Position numbers and translations under genes: made by a program
Source: Protopterus annectens
Lineage: Eukaryota; Chordata; Ceratodontiformes; Protopteridae
Direction: 5' to 3'
DNA length: 64,000 nt
Assembly: GCF_019279795.1 (NCBI RefSeq)
Contig: NC_056725.1
Span: 1,077,594,782 to 1,077,658,781, forward strand
Part shown: piece by piece, positions 1 to 12,465 of the stretch
Position numbering within the stretch: the stretch's first letter is position 1
Layout of the letters: each line of letters begins with the position of its first letter
The notes under the pieces: generated by a model
What the model saw: only the letters and a program-made list of their open reading frames with translations
What the model was told of the DNA's origin: nothing
Databases searched by the model: none

Positions 1-2922
1 TGTATAATTGCCCTCTACATCCCCCCCTGGTATTAACATCTCCACTCTTGAAGAAATCCTCCTCTGGACTTCTACCAATTTTAAGCTAGAGACCTTCATA
101 CTTGGAGATGTAAATATCGACTGGAATAAAATCAACAACCCAAATCCCACCATATTCATCAATTTATATAACTTTACCCAACTAACTAACTCTGTCACCA
201 GACCCAACAAAACTAACTCACCGGGTGCAATTCTAGACTGGATCCTAGTGTCCAACCCCAATAATGTCACACATTCTGGCACTACTCCTGACCCTATAGG
301 TGACCACTTGCCATCTTTCATCCACAGAGCTACTCACTCCTCTCCTCACTTACACCAATACACTCACACCCATAACCTCACTAACTTTAACCCCACAGCC
401 TCCTCTGATGCCCTAAAACAAACAAACTGGAACTCCCTAAAAACTCTACCACTAGACAATACAATAGAATTCTTCAACTCTACATTCTTAAGCATCCTCA
501 ACTCCCTAGCTCCACCAAGAACAAGGAGGCTCAAAACTAAGTCCACCCCCAGATAATCAAAGACACCAAAAAAATTATGCTACAAAGGGATAAATCCTGG
601 AAAACATACCACCAAAATAAGCAGCCAGAAACTCTCCTTATATATAAACAACTTTGCAACCTTGTTAAAAAAACATGTCATTAGAGATAAAAAGTCCTAC
701 GATACTAAACTCCAGTCCAACCAATCAAACAACCCCAAACATTTCTGAAACTCAATTAATTCTCTTCTCAAACCAGTTACCAAAAATAACCCCTGCTCTG
801 ACTCAGGCAAATCTGACTCTGAAATAGCCTCCCTATCCAACTCCTTCTTTACCACCTCCATAGCAGAACTGACCAAAACCTTCCTTAACAACAACCCATC
901 CTCCCAACCCATCCAATCTTCCATACCCTCTACACAACCCTCTGCCTCTAACCCCCCAATATTTGAACTTAAACCCATCTCTACTTCCTTCATAAAAAAA
1001 TACTCTCTAAATTAAAACCATGCTCCAATGCCCCTGACAATATTCCATCTTCCTTCCTAAAAATAGCCGCACACAGTATTGCTCTTCCCATCAGCATCTT
1101 AATCAACAGATCCATGCAGGAATGTTATGTGTCCAAACTATGGTGGGCTGCCTTTATCCTACCTTTCCATAAGGGAGGCAAAAACAATAGCATCTCTAAT
1201 TTCTGCCCTATAGCTATCTTCTCCCCACTCTCTAAAATCCTAGAGAAATGCATCCACCTACAGCTTATGCCATTCCTAGCCAAACATCAACTAATTACTC
1301 CAACCCAACAAAGTTTCCGACCTGGCCATAGTACTATCACTGCCTGCTCTCATTCTTACACACAGTAAATCTGGCCCATGACTTTGGTAAATTTGTCTCT
1401 ACAGTTCTACTTGATCTGTCCAAAGCATTCAATACCATCTTCCACACCCACCTCTTAAACCACCTTTCTAGTCTCCATCTCTCCAAGAATTCTTTATCCT
1501 GGTTCTCAAGCTATATCTCTGACAGGTCTCAGGCTGTGAAATGGGGGAAAGGCACCTCTTTCTTCTTTCCAACCCCCACTGGGTATCTCAGGGATCTATA
1601 CTTGGTCCAATGCTGTTCAACATCTTTATTAATGACTTCCACAAAGCCATACCCAATACCAAAATTGTACAATATGCAGACGATTCAACTTTAATCTGCT
1701 GTGCCCCTGCCCTCCCTGAGCTACAAATAATAACCCAAACTGCCTTCTCCTCCACCGAACAATGGATGCTCCAAAACCACCTCTCATTAAATGCCAACAA
1801 ATCCAAAACACTGTTATTCTCTCCATCAAAAGTCTCCCTTCTTGATAAAAAGTCTTTCCAAATTAATAGCCACAACAATGCTGCCTTAGAGGTTGTTCAT
1901 TTCGCTAAACCTCTTGTGGTAACTATTGATGAACACCTAAAATTCAACACTCACATCCAGCAAAACCTTAAGAAAACTCATGTTAAACTTGGTATGTTAT
2001 ACAGAAACATCCACTTCCTTTCCCCTCTCACCAGACAAACCCTTGCCACTACCTATCTGCTCTCCTCATTCTTATATGGTACTCCTCTCCTATCAAACCT
2101 GTCTGCCTCTCTCTGCTCCAAACTGTAAAGTCTGTTATAACAAGATTTCTAAATTTGCCACCAAATCCAAGTTCTCCTCCCATCTTTGTACTGTCCTTCA
2201 TTTGTTAAACTGGCTTGAACTCCCCAACCATCTAGCCTATCTCCAAATTACTACAGTACATAGACTTATTTTTCAACCTAAGTGCCCAGCCCTAACCAAT
2301 ATCCTCCAACCATACACCCCTCCAAGATCTCTAAGATCAACCCACAAAACCTAATCGCTGTCCATAAACCCAATCATTTTACTGGACAGTTTCTGCTATC
2401 CTTTTCTTTAGCTAAAAAAATGAAATTCTTTGCCACCCTCTCTAAGGACTTGTGAAAGCTTTGAAAACTTTAAAACTCTCCTACACTCCTACCTTTCTTC
2501 CAACTGGAAATGTAACTGTTCTTTCCCCACATAGCCTCATGCTTTTCCCTCCCCATAAGCTTTTGTCTACCTCTGAGCTTAAACCTAACCTGACGTAATT
2601 GTAAAAGGTAAACTCACCTGTACAGCACACAGTGACCTCTACCACCCTCTACTCTCTTATTATTCTCATTATTTTCTCCCTCATCTCAGTTGCATCTGCC
2701 TCCCTACATTTCAGATACCTTATAATAAGGGAATTTATTCCTGTTTTTTAGCTTAAAATCTGTAACCATGACTTCTTCACTATAATTTTCCTGTACCTAC
2801 TCTATATAATACCTTCCTAAATACTTTGACACCATGAAACCAAATAATTTATGTTGTTCTCTGACACAAAATGATATTTCAATTGTGTTTCTCTTTACTT
2901 TGATTGTAACTGTGAACACACT
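1..2922 (+). mobile_element. L2-like non-LTR retrotransposon, 5' cut by window edge
   Basis: A LINE whose start lies before the window. The order is the end of an APE-type endonuclease, a linker, a reverse transcriptase, then a non-coding 3' UTR from about 2360. The protein motifs (VSQGSILGPMLFNIFIND, QYADDSTLI) fit the L2/CR1 superclade. Its 3' UTR stops at 2922, where a GGGCCGGATTCA inverted-repeat end begins. A matching 3' tail ending in an ATAAA-type repeat lies in the same orientation at 30706-30885, so this LINE appears to be split by the large insertion between. Clade assignment is by motif only. Confidence 0.8.
8..2400 (+). pseudogene. LINE ORF2 (endonuclease-reverse transcriptase), broken
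   Basis: This was the polyprotein that nicks target DNA and copies LINE RNA into it. Residues from 8-556 show the last third of an endonuclease: LGDVNIDW, then ILDWILVSNP and the catalytic-type GDH near 290-310. The linker runs in several frames to about 1020. Reverse transcriptase starts near 1114 (LPFHKGGKNNSISNF, the fingers) and continues at 1541-2128 with the palm, including SQGSILGPMLF and an intact YADD at about 1675. The thumb and C-terminus shift to a third frame at 1980-2354. At least three frameshifts and several stops make it dead. Confidence 0.8.
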
Positions 2923-3110
2923 GGGCCGGATTCACGAAGGCTTGCACAGAGTCTAAGAGTAGAGTAAAACTCCATGCAGCCAACAGCTGGCAGGGGCGTG
3001 CAAGAGAGCTCCTAAAACGGCTTTTACACAGACAGGGTTAGGATATGCAAATTACCTCATTTGCTGCTGAAAGGCATGCAAATGAGGTAAATTTACGATC
3101 AAGGATACCC
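2923..3110. repeat. Left terminal inverted repeat and subterminal region of Harbinger
   Basis: It opens with GGGCCGGATTCA. About 65 bp in is GCAGGGGCGTG, which also occurs in the right subterminal region (about 30510-30560, both strands). It is followed by a palindromic stretch around two copies of ATGCAAAT-like sequence (3047-3090). No coding sequence is seen here. The two ends share little else, as expected for short PIF/Harbinger repeats. Confidence 0.5.
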
Positions 3111-4326
3111 AGATCTGTCCGAGTAAGAGCAGTGTTATTTGTAGAAATGTACTCAGTTGACAACTGAGTACTGTTCTGCAAATAGCAAAACGGAGCCATG
3201 ACAGCTCCAAATAAAGGCTGCATCCAGTTGAGGAAGCATTCCAATGGCCAAATATATGGCCATTGGCAATGTTCCCCGATGCAATATTAAAAAAAAAAAT
3301 CTTTTTTTTTCTTCGATCTCCGAGGTTTAAGCGTAGCGCAGCACCGTGCAAACGTGCTGCACTGTAAAAACCAGAAAACCAAAAATTAAAAGGCACAAAT
3401 AGGGAATATATAGAATATCATACTATACAATGCAAGTGAATGGCAGGCTGAAGACAACATGGCTACCAAGTAGAGGTTGCTAAGGGGGAACTCAGTCTAA
3501 GAGATGTAACCAAGCATTAGTAGGTAATCCTATGCAAATGAGAGTAAGGATAGTGAATCCCAAGTTTACATAGCAAATGAGTACAGTCAGTGGAGTGTAA
3601 GAGTAGGATAAGGAGAGTAACAGAGTAGAAGATAGGTGACATCACAAGGGGGTATGTATGAAAGAATGTAAGCTCATTGGAGCAGAGTGGCATGTGTCTG
3701 CTGTCAGTTACTCATCACTGGAAGAGGTGTGTCACCAGGTATCATAGCTAAAGTCAAGAAATAGATGGTGTATGCCGTGGATAACACTAAAGTTTCTGGT
3801 TGAAGTAGCTGCAACGTGTTTGCATGTGTGTGCATGCATGGGAACCCGAGTAAGACTCTGTGCACGCGTGTTCACGTGTTTAAGCCAGAGTAAGTATGTG
3901 TAAGGATGTTTAAATCTGTGTAAGCATGTTTGTGCCTGTGTGTGCACGTTTAAGCAGGAATTAGCAAGTATTAGGCCATGTAAGAATGTGTGCGTGTGTG
4001 TGAGCTGGTGTGCACGTGTTTGCACTTGTGTGCGCGGCGCTGCCCCCTGTGGAAACAGAAAGGGAAAAGGAAGCACAGCAAAAAGTAGGAAGTTAACCAG
4101 GGAGAATCAGCAGAGCTAGCAGATGAAAGCAATCAGAATCAGGCAATTACACAGGCAGTACACTAGCCCAGCCCAGCCCAGCACTTAAAACTCTGCAAAC
4201 AACATTCCACCATGTTTTTCTCAGAGACACTGCAGCACTGCAGTATACTAAGAGAAGTGAAAACTTAAAAGCTTTACTGAGACAAAAAATATGTTAGGGG
4301 CTGCCATAGCTGTTATAAGGTGACAT
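3111..4326. other. Harbinger 5' region, non-coding
   Basis: No gene is seen. From about 3810 to 4035 there is a degenerate repeat of GTGTTTAAGC, GTGTGCACG and GTAAGNATG words, probably a subterminal array. Poly-A and poly-T tracts sit at 3288-3312. This stretch would hold any transposase promoter, but I see no convincing motif. Confidence 0.5.
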
Positions 4327-5442
4327 ATGCAACATGCTGAGGGTTGTGACAATGCAAATGTTGCTGAGCAACCCACAGTGAGGAGATGGAGAAGAGTGTA
4401 CAGGCCTAGGGTAACCTACCATGGGCTACATGAGCTGGAGATAGTGGAGCGCTATAGAGTGGACATAGACCTCATGCAGCAAATTGTTGAGCTGTGCAGG
4501 CCACGCCTCACACACAGAACCAACAGAGGGGAACCCATCCCAGTGGAAACCAAGTATGTGTTGGCCTAATAATACTAGCAACAGGTACCTTCCAGAGACC
4601 AACTGGTGATATGATGGGGATTTCACAGGCATCAGCATCCAGGGTACTGCACCAGTTCCTGGATGCCATGTCAGCACATGTCGGTGATCATGTATATTTC
4701 CCCCAATTCCCGTGAGGTATTGGCCAGCAATATGCATCTTTTCCAGCAAATAGCGGAATACCCTGAGGTAGTGGGTGCAATAGACTGCACGCACATATGC
4801 ATCAAAGCACCAGCTGGTGAGTGGGGTAGGGCCTACATTAACCGCAAGGGCTTTCCCTCCATCAACTGCCAGGTAGTGTGTGATGCCCAGGGTATAATAA
4901 TGAATGCGTGTGCTGGCTGCCCTGGAAGCTACCACGATTCCCATATCTGGCATCTGACACAGCTGTACCAGACATTTGCCAATGGGGACATCCCTCATGG
5001 TCACCTAGTGGGGGATGCTGGATATGCACTGGAGCCGCGGCTGATGACACCCATCAGAAATGCACACACACTTGAACAGGAACGCCATAACGAGGCACAC
5101 GCACAAACATGAAATGTAATTGAGCGTGTGTTTGGGCTGCTCAAGTCATGGTTCCAGTGCCTGGACACATCTGGTGGAGCCTTGCAGTACTCACCAACTA
5201 CATGTACCCAAATTGTCATGGTATGTGCTGTGCTACATAATATGATCCTGCGCAAACAGCTGCAGCAGGATCAGCATAGGCCCGGGCCAAACAGCCCCCC
5301 ACCATTGCCAAGGCCATCACAGGCAGAGTGTGACTCGGAGGAGGAACAACCTGAGCCTGCCCCAGTAGGCAGAAGGAGGCATGCCCAGTATGCTTTGGCC
5401 TTGGCAAAGAGGCAATGCATAGCACATACACTGGCTCAGTAG
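4327..5442 (+). pseudogene. PIF/Harbinger DDE transposase (HARBI1-like), decayed
   Basis: This encoded the enzyme that cuts and joins the transposon ends in the nucleus. The N-terminal part (4327-4569) runs from MQHAEGCDN through HELEIVERYRVD. A frameshift follows, and 4570-4715 carries the helix-turn-helix-like segment QASASRVLHQFLDAM. The catalytic core (4716-5112) shows the first Asp in VVGAIDCTH, then GSYHDSHIW, then the second Asp in GDAGY. After an in-frame TGA at 5110-5112 comes the Glu in IERVFGLLK, then an HNMIL motif and an acidic tail. Length (about 370 codons) and motif order match PIF/Harbinger. Two frameshifts and one stop inactivate it; the DDE residues survive. It faces a Myb-like gene at the far end of the element. 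Confidence 0.9.
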
Positions 5443-5877
5443 GAACCCTGGAAATGATACCTCTCCCTGACTCGCACATATAGTAAAAGGGATGCCTAAC
5501 TTGACACTACCTGTTTTCAAACATATATAGGGAGTGTACTATGTGCATCCGACATAGGCAGCCCTGCAGCACCACCTGAGGCATGATTGCCTTGTTTTAA
5601 GCAATATAAAGCAGTGCTAAAGCAATATAAAGCAGTGCTAAACAGCTTTGCCACTACTTAGTATATGTAAACATAATTGTACACACTAACTGGCACAACT
5701 TTGGGCAATGTTGAGCAATATTGGCCAACATTCAGCAATGTTGAAAAATGTTGAGCAATGTTGGGCAAGTCTGGTCAAAGTTGGGCATAGTTGAGCAAAA
5801 GCAGGTAAACATGCATATATATGCTTTACTGTATCTTAAGCAGTCTGGTATGCCCAGTATGAAAATTTAAAGCAGTG
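5443..5877. repeat. Short tandem repeats downstream of transposase
   Basis: A perfect 20-21-bp duplication (AGCAATATAAAGCAGTGCTAA) lies at about 5600-5641. From about 5690 to 5800 there is an array of a degenerate 10-11-bp unit of the form GGCAATGTTGA, roughly nine copies. No gene is seen. The word TAAAGC plus GCTTAGC/GCTAAAC also appears in the 40-bp array near the right end of the same transposon. Confidence 0.7.
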
Positions 5878-5945
5878 ACAGGCCTCAAACCCAGGACACT
5901 GTGCACTCTAGTCACATTACCGAGCCACTAAACCATGACAGTATT
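5875..5945 (-). repeat. tRNA-like module
   Basis: On the minus strand there is TTTAGTGGCTCGG followed by GTGTCCTGGGTTTGAGGCC, which resembles a tRNA D-arm and T-arm (B box). An AT-rich TTTAAATTTT tail comes next. It lacks a full acceptor stem and is not a functional tRNA gene. Related modules recur across the window. Confidence 0.5.
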
Positions 5946-6699
5946 TCGCTGGTTAGTCTGTATGAAGATATGTTAATATGTCTATGCAAAGTGTCTCATG
6001 GAAACCCTGCAGGCACAGCATAATTCATGTCGAGTTATGACACAAAGGTGAGCCCTGCAGTATAAATATAACTTGATTTCCAACACACATAGTATACATG
6101 TTAATATTGGGTGTGTTTACACATGGTAACAAATGTAGTGGACTCCAGACAGCAACATACTGAAAGGTCACACTGGGCATGCTCACACACTTCAATAAAT
6201 GAGACAAATGTCAGACAACAAAACACTGAAAGTGCAAACTAGGCATGCTCACACACTTAGGCCATGTCTGAGTGCAGCAGTGGGCCAGACATATCTGGCA
6301 GTTCACGTGTTAACCCAGGAACTTCTCACTAGCCACCAATCCTGCCTTGTGCACACAGTTATTAGACAACAAACACATATATAACATCTTGGAACCCTGT
6401 CATAATCAAATATGTACTACAGATACATAGGTTGTTCATAGAAAGTGGGAAAGCAAAGAAGATAACAAACCGGCAGTCAGTATCATCAATAAACAATGTG
6501 CACTCCAAACATTATCATAGGTACATAGGTTCATAGGTCGATACTAGGTATCAGCCCTAGGGCATTCATAAGCCTAGCCAGAGTGTGTTTTCCTTTCACC
6601 ACCCTGTAGACTAGTATACTGTGCCTTTGAATAGTAGGTCACACAAGATAGCCGTTGTACGGTTAGTGTATTCTGCCTCTGTCTAGCAGGGACCCAGAA

Positions 6700-9425
6700 G
6701 AGATCCCAGGGGTAAACGTATGATCACCCATCCACTCGTTAAGATTTCCCCTGAAGAGGGTCAGTGAGGGGTCTGCCTAACTTGGACTGGGATTTTGTTC
6801 CAGAGTGAGGGGAGCTTCTGGGATATGAATCTGTCCTTCCAGCATGTCCAATTAATTCTGTGCTGAGGTTGAAGTCCCTGGAGCATGTAGCTGTAAGGGA
6901 TTCTGATATCCTGAGGTGGAGCATGACCAATAAGTCTGGGTTGGACATGGCTGTATACGGCAGGCACAGATCACATCTGGGTAGGTGGTAAGCAACTGAG
7001 TACAGCTGAAGTTTCTGTAGCTGAACTGCATAGGGCATCTGTATGAGTCTCCTGTTCCACTTGGTGAGGTACCTTTGGGGTCATTACAGTTGCTGCAGGT
7101 GTCGGGTAAGGTACATCCCAAATGGGGCATTGTACCCAAGTATGGACCTGATGAGTAGAGGTGCACAATGACCTCTCTTGATTTAGATGTGAAACTATTT
7201 GGGATAAGGTGGGCTATATAGAAGGTCTACCTAACCACTTTGGCAACGTGAATTTCAAAGGAGAGATTACCATCTACTTTGCTCCAAATCTCTAAGTACA
7301 CCTTCTGTACATAATGGATTAACACCTATGTGGTAATCTGTGTGCACTTTGTTATTCATAAAGGGGATGACTATGCATTTTATGGCATTTAGCTTTAGGC
7401 TATGGCTCTGGCACCAGTTATCCATCTCTGTGAGACCCTTTAGGAGGATGCTTGTGTCAGCTGAGAGTCGATTATGACACCCAGTTTGCAGTCATCCATG
7501 AACTTGGTCAGCCATAGTCCTCCCGTGTTAGCCTGTACCTCAGAGAAATATATACTGAACACAAGAGGTCCCAGAACTGAGCCTTGTGGGACACCACACT
7601 TAACTGGTGTAGAGTCTGACATGGCACCTGCAATTCCGACCATGTGGGTGCAATCCCTGATCCAGTTTGCAATCCATCTTGTGACATATGTGTTGATATC
7701 TAAGCTGGTGAGTGTATTTAAGATGCCCGAGTGGGGTATTGTGTCAAAGGTTTTTGGGAGGTCCAGTTAGGCTGTGTGGACTACCTTCCCTATGTATATG
7801 GCCCTGGTAACTGATTCAAAGAAGTTGACCAGGTGCAAGAGGCAAGGTGAATTGGGTAGGATCCAGTGTCTGGAGGTTGCCGATGTTTGTTAATGAGTTC
7901 CATGATGATACACTCCATAGCTTTGCAGACCAGGCTAGTCAGGCTTATAGGGTGATAGTGTCTAGGGTCCCTTGTGGCACCACCTTTGTGGAGTGGGACC
8001 ACTGTTGCTGTATGCCATTCCTTGGGTACATATCCTGTAGTAAGTCTGATATTGAACAGTGACGTTATGTGAGGGTTATGTTCTTCATGAAGCTCATGTA
8101 AGACGCAGCCTGGGACACCGTCTGGTCCCATTGATGCTGTGTTATTGCTTTGGAGAGGGCAGCTCTCACATGTTCATCTGTGATGTCAGGGAGGCTACAC
8201 TCTGTTGGGATGGACATTTGTACTTTTGGGGGATGGGGGGAGAAATATGCACTGAACCTGTCTGCCAGGATGTTGGCAATGTCTGTGAGTTCAGTGTATT
8301 TTGTTGTCATTATGCACTAACTCAGAGCATATCTGGGAGTTGCCACCCAGGTTCCTGACATAACTAAAGAAGGCCTTGTGATTGTCTTTAGTGTCTTGTG
8401 CAATCTTACTGTTGAAGATGGCCTTAGATGATTTTATGAGTGATTGTAGTGCCTTGCTAGTACTGATCAGAGATGCCTCCCCTTTGTGGGATACTGCTCT
8501 ATCATGTAGTACCCTCCTCCTTTTGTTGCATAGCTCATTTATGGCCGGGGTCCACCAGACAGGTCACCTGCCTTTAGAGGAGTGAGCCTTGGATTCATGT
8601 GGGATAGCATGATCCATGCTTTCTTGTAGGTGTCCATACAATGGGTTTCTAAAGGATACTGTGGTATGAGTCGTAGTTCCCACTGGCTCGGGGGCTTTGA
8701 AGGAAACCATCTGTTCTGAGAAGTGTGACGTTTGCTTTTGAGAAGTTCCTCACTGAGATTACCTTGGCTGGGGGTGGGGACGGGATATGGATGTCCAGTG
8801 AGATAAATGTATGGTCTGACCTTACCAATGAGGGGTATACTTCTGGTGCGGAGCATAGAGTTCCCATGTTGGTGATGACCAGGTCCAATTTGTATACTCC
8901 TCTTGTGGGAGTGGTGACCAGTTGTTCTATAGCATTTGAGTTTATATATTCGAGGAACCATTGGGCGAGGGTGTTGGACTTGAGTAGTATTTCCAGTCAA
9001 TGTTTGGCTAGTTGAAGTCACCCAGTACAATGGTGTTTGGAGAGACCTACATATTCTCCAGTGTTCTCAGGAAAGCCGAGTGGGGTCCCTGAGTTTGGGA
9101 GTGTGGTCTGTAGCAGGCTACAACCTGAAAGGCAGTTTAGCCCACTGTTAGTTACACATGGATGGTCTCCGATGCTTTGTGTAGTGCTACTAACCTGGAG
9201 GTTTGTGTATCTGTGATGTATGTGGATACTCCCCCTCCTTTTGTGGTGTGGCCCGGTTATTGTGGCCGAAAAGCATGGTATGAAGTGTAACCTGGTAGTG
9301 CTGGGGTGCTTTCGGGAGCCTTGAACCAGGTTTCTGTTACTGCACATATATTGATATTCTCCATACTGAAGAGAGCCTTGACTGCGTGCATTTAGAGGTG
9401 TAGACTTCTGGCATTGAGCAGCATT
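6700..9425 (-). pseudogene. CR1-like ORF2: endonuclease-reverse transcriptase, broken
   Basis: This is the LINE replication enzyme, read on the minus strand. The endonuclease starts near 9425 (MLNARSL), with AVTETWFKAPES at about 9325. Its end is DLVITNMG, then VRSDHTFISL, at 8888-8780. Reverse transcriptase follows with MGPDGVPGCVLHEL and YVPKEWHTATVVPLHKGG at 8131-8000. GVPQGSVLGPLVF and the catalytic FMDD lie at 7590-7495. The C-terminal CWKDRFISQKLPSLWNKIP is at about 6840-6780. Many stops and shifts are present, including within the FDTIP region near 7750. FMDD is intact here, unlike in the copies at 34.3 and 63.9 kb. Confidence 0.85.
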
Positions 9426-9453
9426 ACCCTTAGTTCCTTTTACCTTGTATTGT

Positions 9454-9877
9454 CTATGGAGGTGGGCTTTTCTTCTGAGCCTTGCTTAAAAAAGGCACTA
9501 TGGAGTGGCCAAGTGCCTTAGCCAGTATTCGAAATCCCAGGGGTGACAGGTGCAAGCCGTCCCTAGTGAAGCAATGTGGCATGATGAGCATGTCATCCCA
9601 GGCTGACAGACACCGGATCCCCTGTGAATGACACAAATACATTAGCCAACTGTTAAAATTGATCATGTTGTCTTTATACTGTGGCATCATTCTTGGTGAG
9701 GGTAAGATGCTACACAAGGTCAGGGTCATACTGGCCTGGGCTACATGATCATAGAGTTCCTTTATGTCTCTTTTCATGTAGTCCAGGGAGGAACATCTCA
9801 GGACATTCACACCAGCATGGACAATGATGGAGTCATATCTGTACTTGCTTTGGAGTGACCTGAGTGCATGTGTTATG
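9454..9877 (-). pseudogene. CR1-like ORF1, SGNH-esterase-like C-terminal part
   Basis: This is the second half of ORF1. It reads RYDSIIVHAGVNVL (SGNH block III, GxN), then the DYMKRDIKELYDHVAQA helix. Next come NSWLMYLCHSQGI and the block V motif RDGLHLSPLGFRIL, which carries the family's Asp-His pair. ORF1 of CR1-type LINEs commonly carries such an esterase domain, thought to help handle RNA, protein or lipid during retrotransposition. The first half (GDSIV, block I) lies at 13880-14000 beyond the inserted Penelope element. The reading frame here is open to a stop at 9454. Confidence 0.8.
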
Positions 9878-10204
9878 TAGCAAAACAAAAACCAGGACGT
9901 CAGTAAAAAAACACTTTAATAGCGAGCAAAGCTTTCGGAAATAATCCTTTCTCAATACTAAGATACATGAGTACATTCTCAATATATATAGGTCCCAAGA
10001 TAGTCACATGACCGACAGCCAAAATCATATGACCCACATTAAAGGCATAACAAGACATATATTAAAAGCTCTTAATACAAAAATTAAAAAAAAAATATAT
10101 ATAAAAATACAAGAAAAAAATATAATAAGAAGAAAAATATAAATCAAATCACAGCTTAGTTCTACTAAGCTTAATCAATATAGGTTTAATACTAACCATA
10201 CTGT
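9878..10204 (-). repeat. PLE terminal repeat, 3' copy
   Basis: About 327 bp. It contains the end of the nuclease ORF (stop at 10149), then AT-rich sequence, then the GAAAGGATTATTTCCGAAAG hairpin. It differs from the 5' copy by about one substitution (GATAGTC versus GATGGTC near 9997) and a few bases in the A/T tracts. Confidence 0.9.
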
Positions 10205-12465
10205 TTAGGCCAGGAGATGAGTCACTAGCCAGTCTTAAAATCCATCTATATTCTTTAGTTTCAAGGGCATTATTTATATCCCCACCTCTAACCGAAGGAT
10301 GTATAGAGTCTATAGCCCTAAATTTAAATGTATGTCCATCTCCACAATCCAAAATGTGCTTATAGAGTGCATTTCTATCTACGTGCCTCCTAATATCTGA
10401 TTTATGTTCTGTAATTCTTTCCTTCAACTTCCGTGTAGTTTTGCCTACATAGAAGGAATCACATGCCACGCAGGTGGCTAGATATACAATGTGTGTAGTG
10501 ATGCATGTTGCAAATGTGTGAAACTTAAATCTCTTATTAGTTACTGGATGCACAAAATGGTCACTGTTTTCACAAAAAATATTTTCACAACAGGAGCAGC
10601 TATGGCATTTAAATGTACCAAATTTAGATGAAGTGGGAACATAGGTATTGATAGGAAAGTCTTTATAACATAGGACACTCTTTAAAGTCCTCATATTCCT
10701 ATAGGCAAAGTGTGGTCTATTGCCTAGACTAGCTTTCAACTCATCACTAGCCATAAGAATTAACCAGTTGTTACTAATAATCTGCTTAATTAAAGGTGTT
10801 TTCAAATTAAATGAAGTCACGTATCTTATAGATGTTTCCTGTGTGGTGAAAGTATCAGCTTCCCTTGTCTCAGATGTAGAGCTAGAGAAAATCGGTTTCA
10901 ATGAAGTCTCCCTGTCCTCTAACAACTTCATCTTCTCATTATGTACATGCACATCACTATACCCACTGGAGGCAAAATCAGTCAGCATGTCATCAAGTTG
11001 TTTATAGAATTTATCATTTTCAGTGTTATACCGACTCAGCCTACAGAACTGTGATCTTACAGTCCCTCTAAAAATATGGGGAGCATGCATGCTGGTGGCA
11101 TGGGTATACCTCCCTGCACTTACATCCTTCCTATGTAGGCTCGTGTTGATAATATCCCCATCAATAGTTACATTGATATCTAGGAACGTGATGGTATTGT
11201 CTGAAAAACACATTTTAAATTTCAAAAAAGGAGATAATGAGTTTAGAAATAACATAAACTCATCCAGTTCTAATAGTGTACCATCCCATAGTAAGAAACA
11301 ATCATCAACAAAACGTTGAAAAAATTTTATATGTTCTCTATAGGGATTGGTATCACAAAATAGGAACTTTCTCCCACTGATAAAGCACTAGATTTGCGTA
11401 GGTATTGGCTACGGAGGTGCCCATAGCCACACCTGTTAGTTGCAGATATAAAGACCCATCAAACAGAAAAACATTGTTCCTTAACACTACATCAATGAGG
11501 GTACAGATATTTTCGATCTTCCCAAAATCAGACTGAGGGCAGGAGATCAAAAACTCCCTTAGCAGTTCAATTCCTGTATCAATTGGGATAACTGTAAATA
11601 AGGAAACTATATCAAGAGTCACAAGGTAATGTTTCCTACTAGTCAGACCTATTCTACCTATACTATACCAAGCCTTAAGTTTAGACAAAAAATCTATAGT
11701 GTCACGGATGATGGATTCACATTTTTCTAGAAAAGGTAGAAGTTGGGCATGTAAATATACTGAGATGGGTTCAGTCACCCAGCCAGCACCTGAGACGATA
11801 GGTCTCATAGGTGGGTCCAACAATGATTTATGGATCTTTGGGATGCCATACAATTGTGGGGTGATAGGACAGGAAACAGTCAAATAGTTGAACAAATCAA
11901 TATCTATGTCATCATTCAGTTGTAGTTCATAAATCACCATATTGACATATGACACACAATTTTTAACATCCACAGGAGTAATACATTTAAAAGCCACAGT
12001 ATCTAATAGCAACAATGACATAGCTGAAATATATTTATCTTTATCCATAAGGACAACTGCTCCCCCCTTATCAGCTTGTTTAATAATAATGTTCTCACAA
12101 GACTGTAATTCTCTATACGCTTTATACTCTTGACATGTTAAATTAAAGCACTTCTTATCAACTTTAAAGTTTGCACTATAAACATTTCTTATCTGCTGTT
12201 CACATAAATCATGAAATGCCTTGACTACAGGTGCAAGAACAGGAATAAGAGTGCTAAGTCGTTTAAAACTTTGTTTTTTCAAAATACTGTTGCCAAATAC
12301 CAATTTAAGACTTAACAGTCTGGAAAACAATTTCAAGTCCGTAAGTGCTGTGACTAAATCATCACTGCTTGAGGGAATAAAGTTTAAGCCTTTAGATAGT
12401 AGCAAATAATGTCTTTGATACAAAACAAAGCTGGAAAGATTTAGCGTACCTCTAATGATTTCTTG
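10149..12465 (-). pseudogene. PLE reverse transcriptase with C-terminal GIY-YIG endonuclease
   Basis: This is the PLE replication protein. From 12465 (IIRGTLNLSSF) the reading shows IIIKQADKGGAVVLMDKDKY, PQLYGIPKIHK, PMRPIVSGAGWVTEP, the first catalytic Asp in YLVTLDIVSLFTVIP, and LTGVAMGTSVANTYANL. A single-base frameshift near 11355-11375 moves the frame, and the catalytic FVDDCFLLWDG continues just after (about 11300). A connector carries a Cys-rich CHSCSCCENIFC segment (about 10600). The nuclease then has IVYLATCVACDSFYVGKTTR (GIY-YIG-type) and KERITEHKSDIRRH, ending at 10149. All key motifs are present, so one frameshift is the main lesion. Confidence 0.9.
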
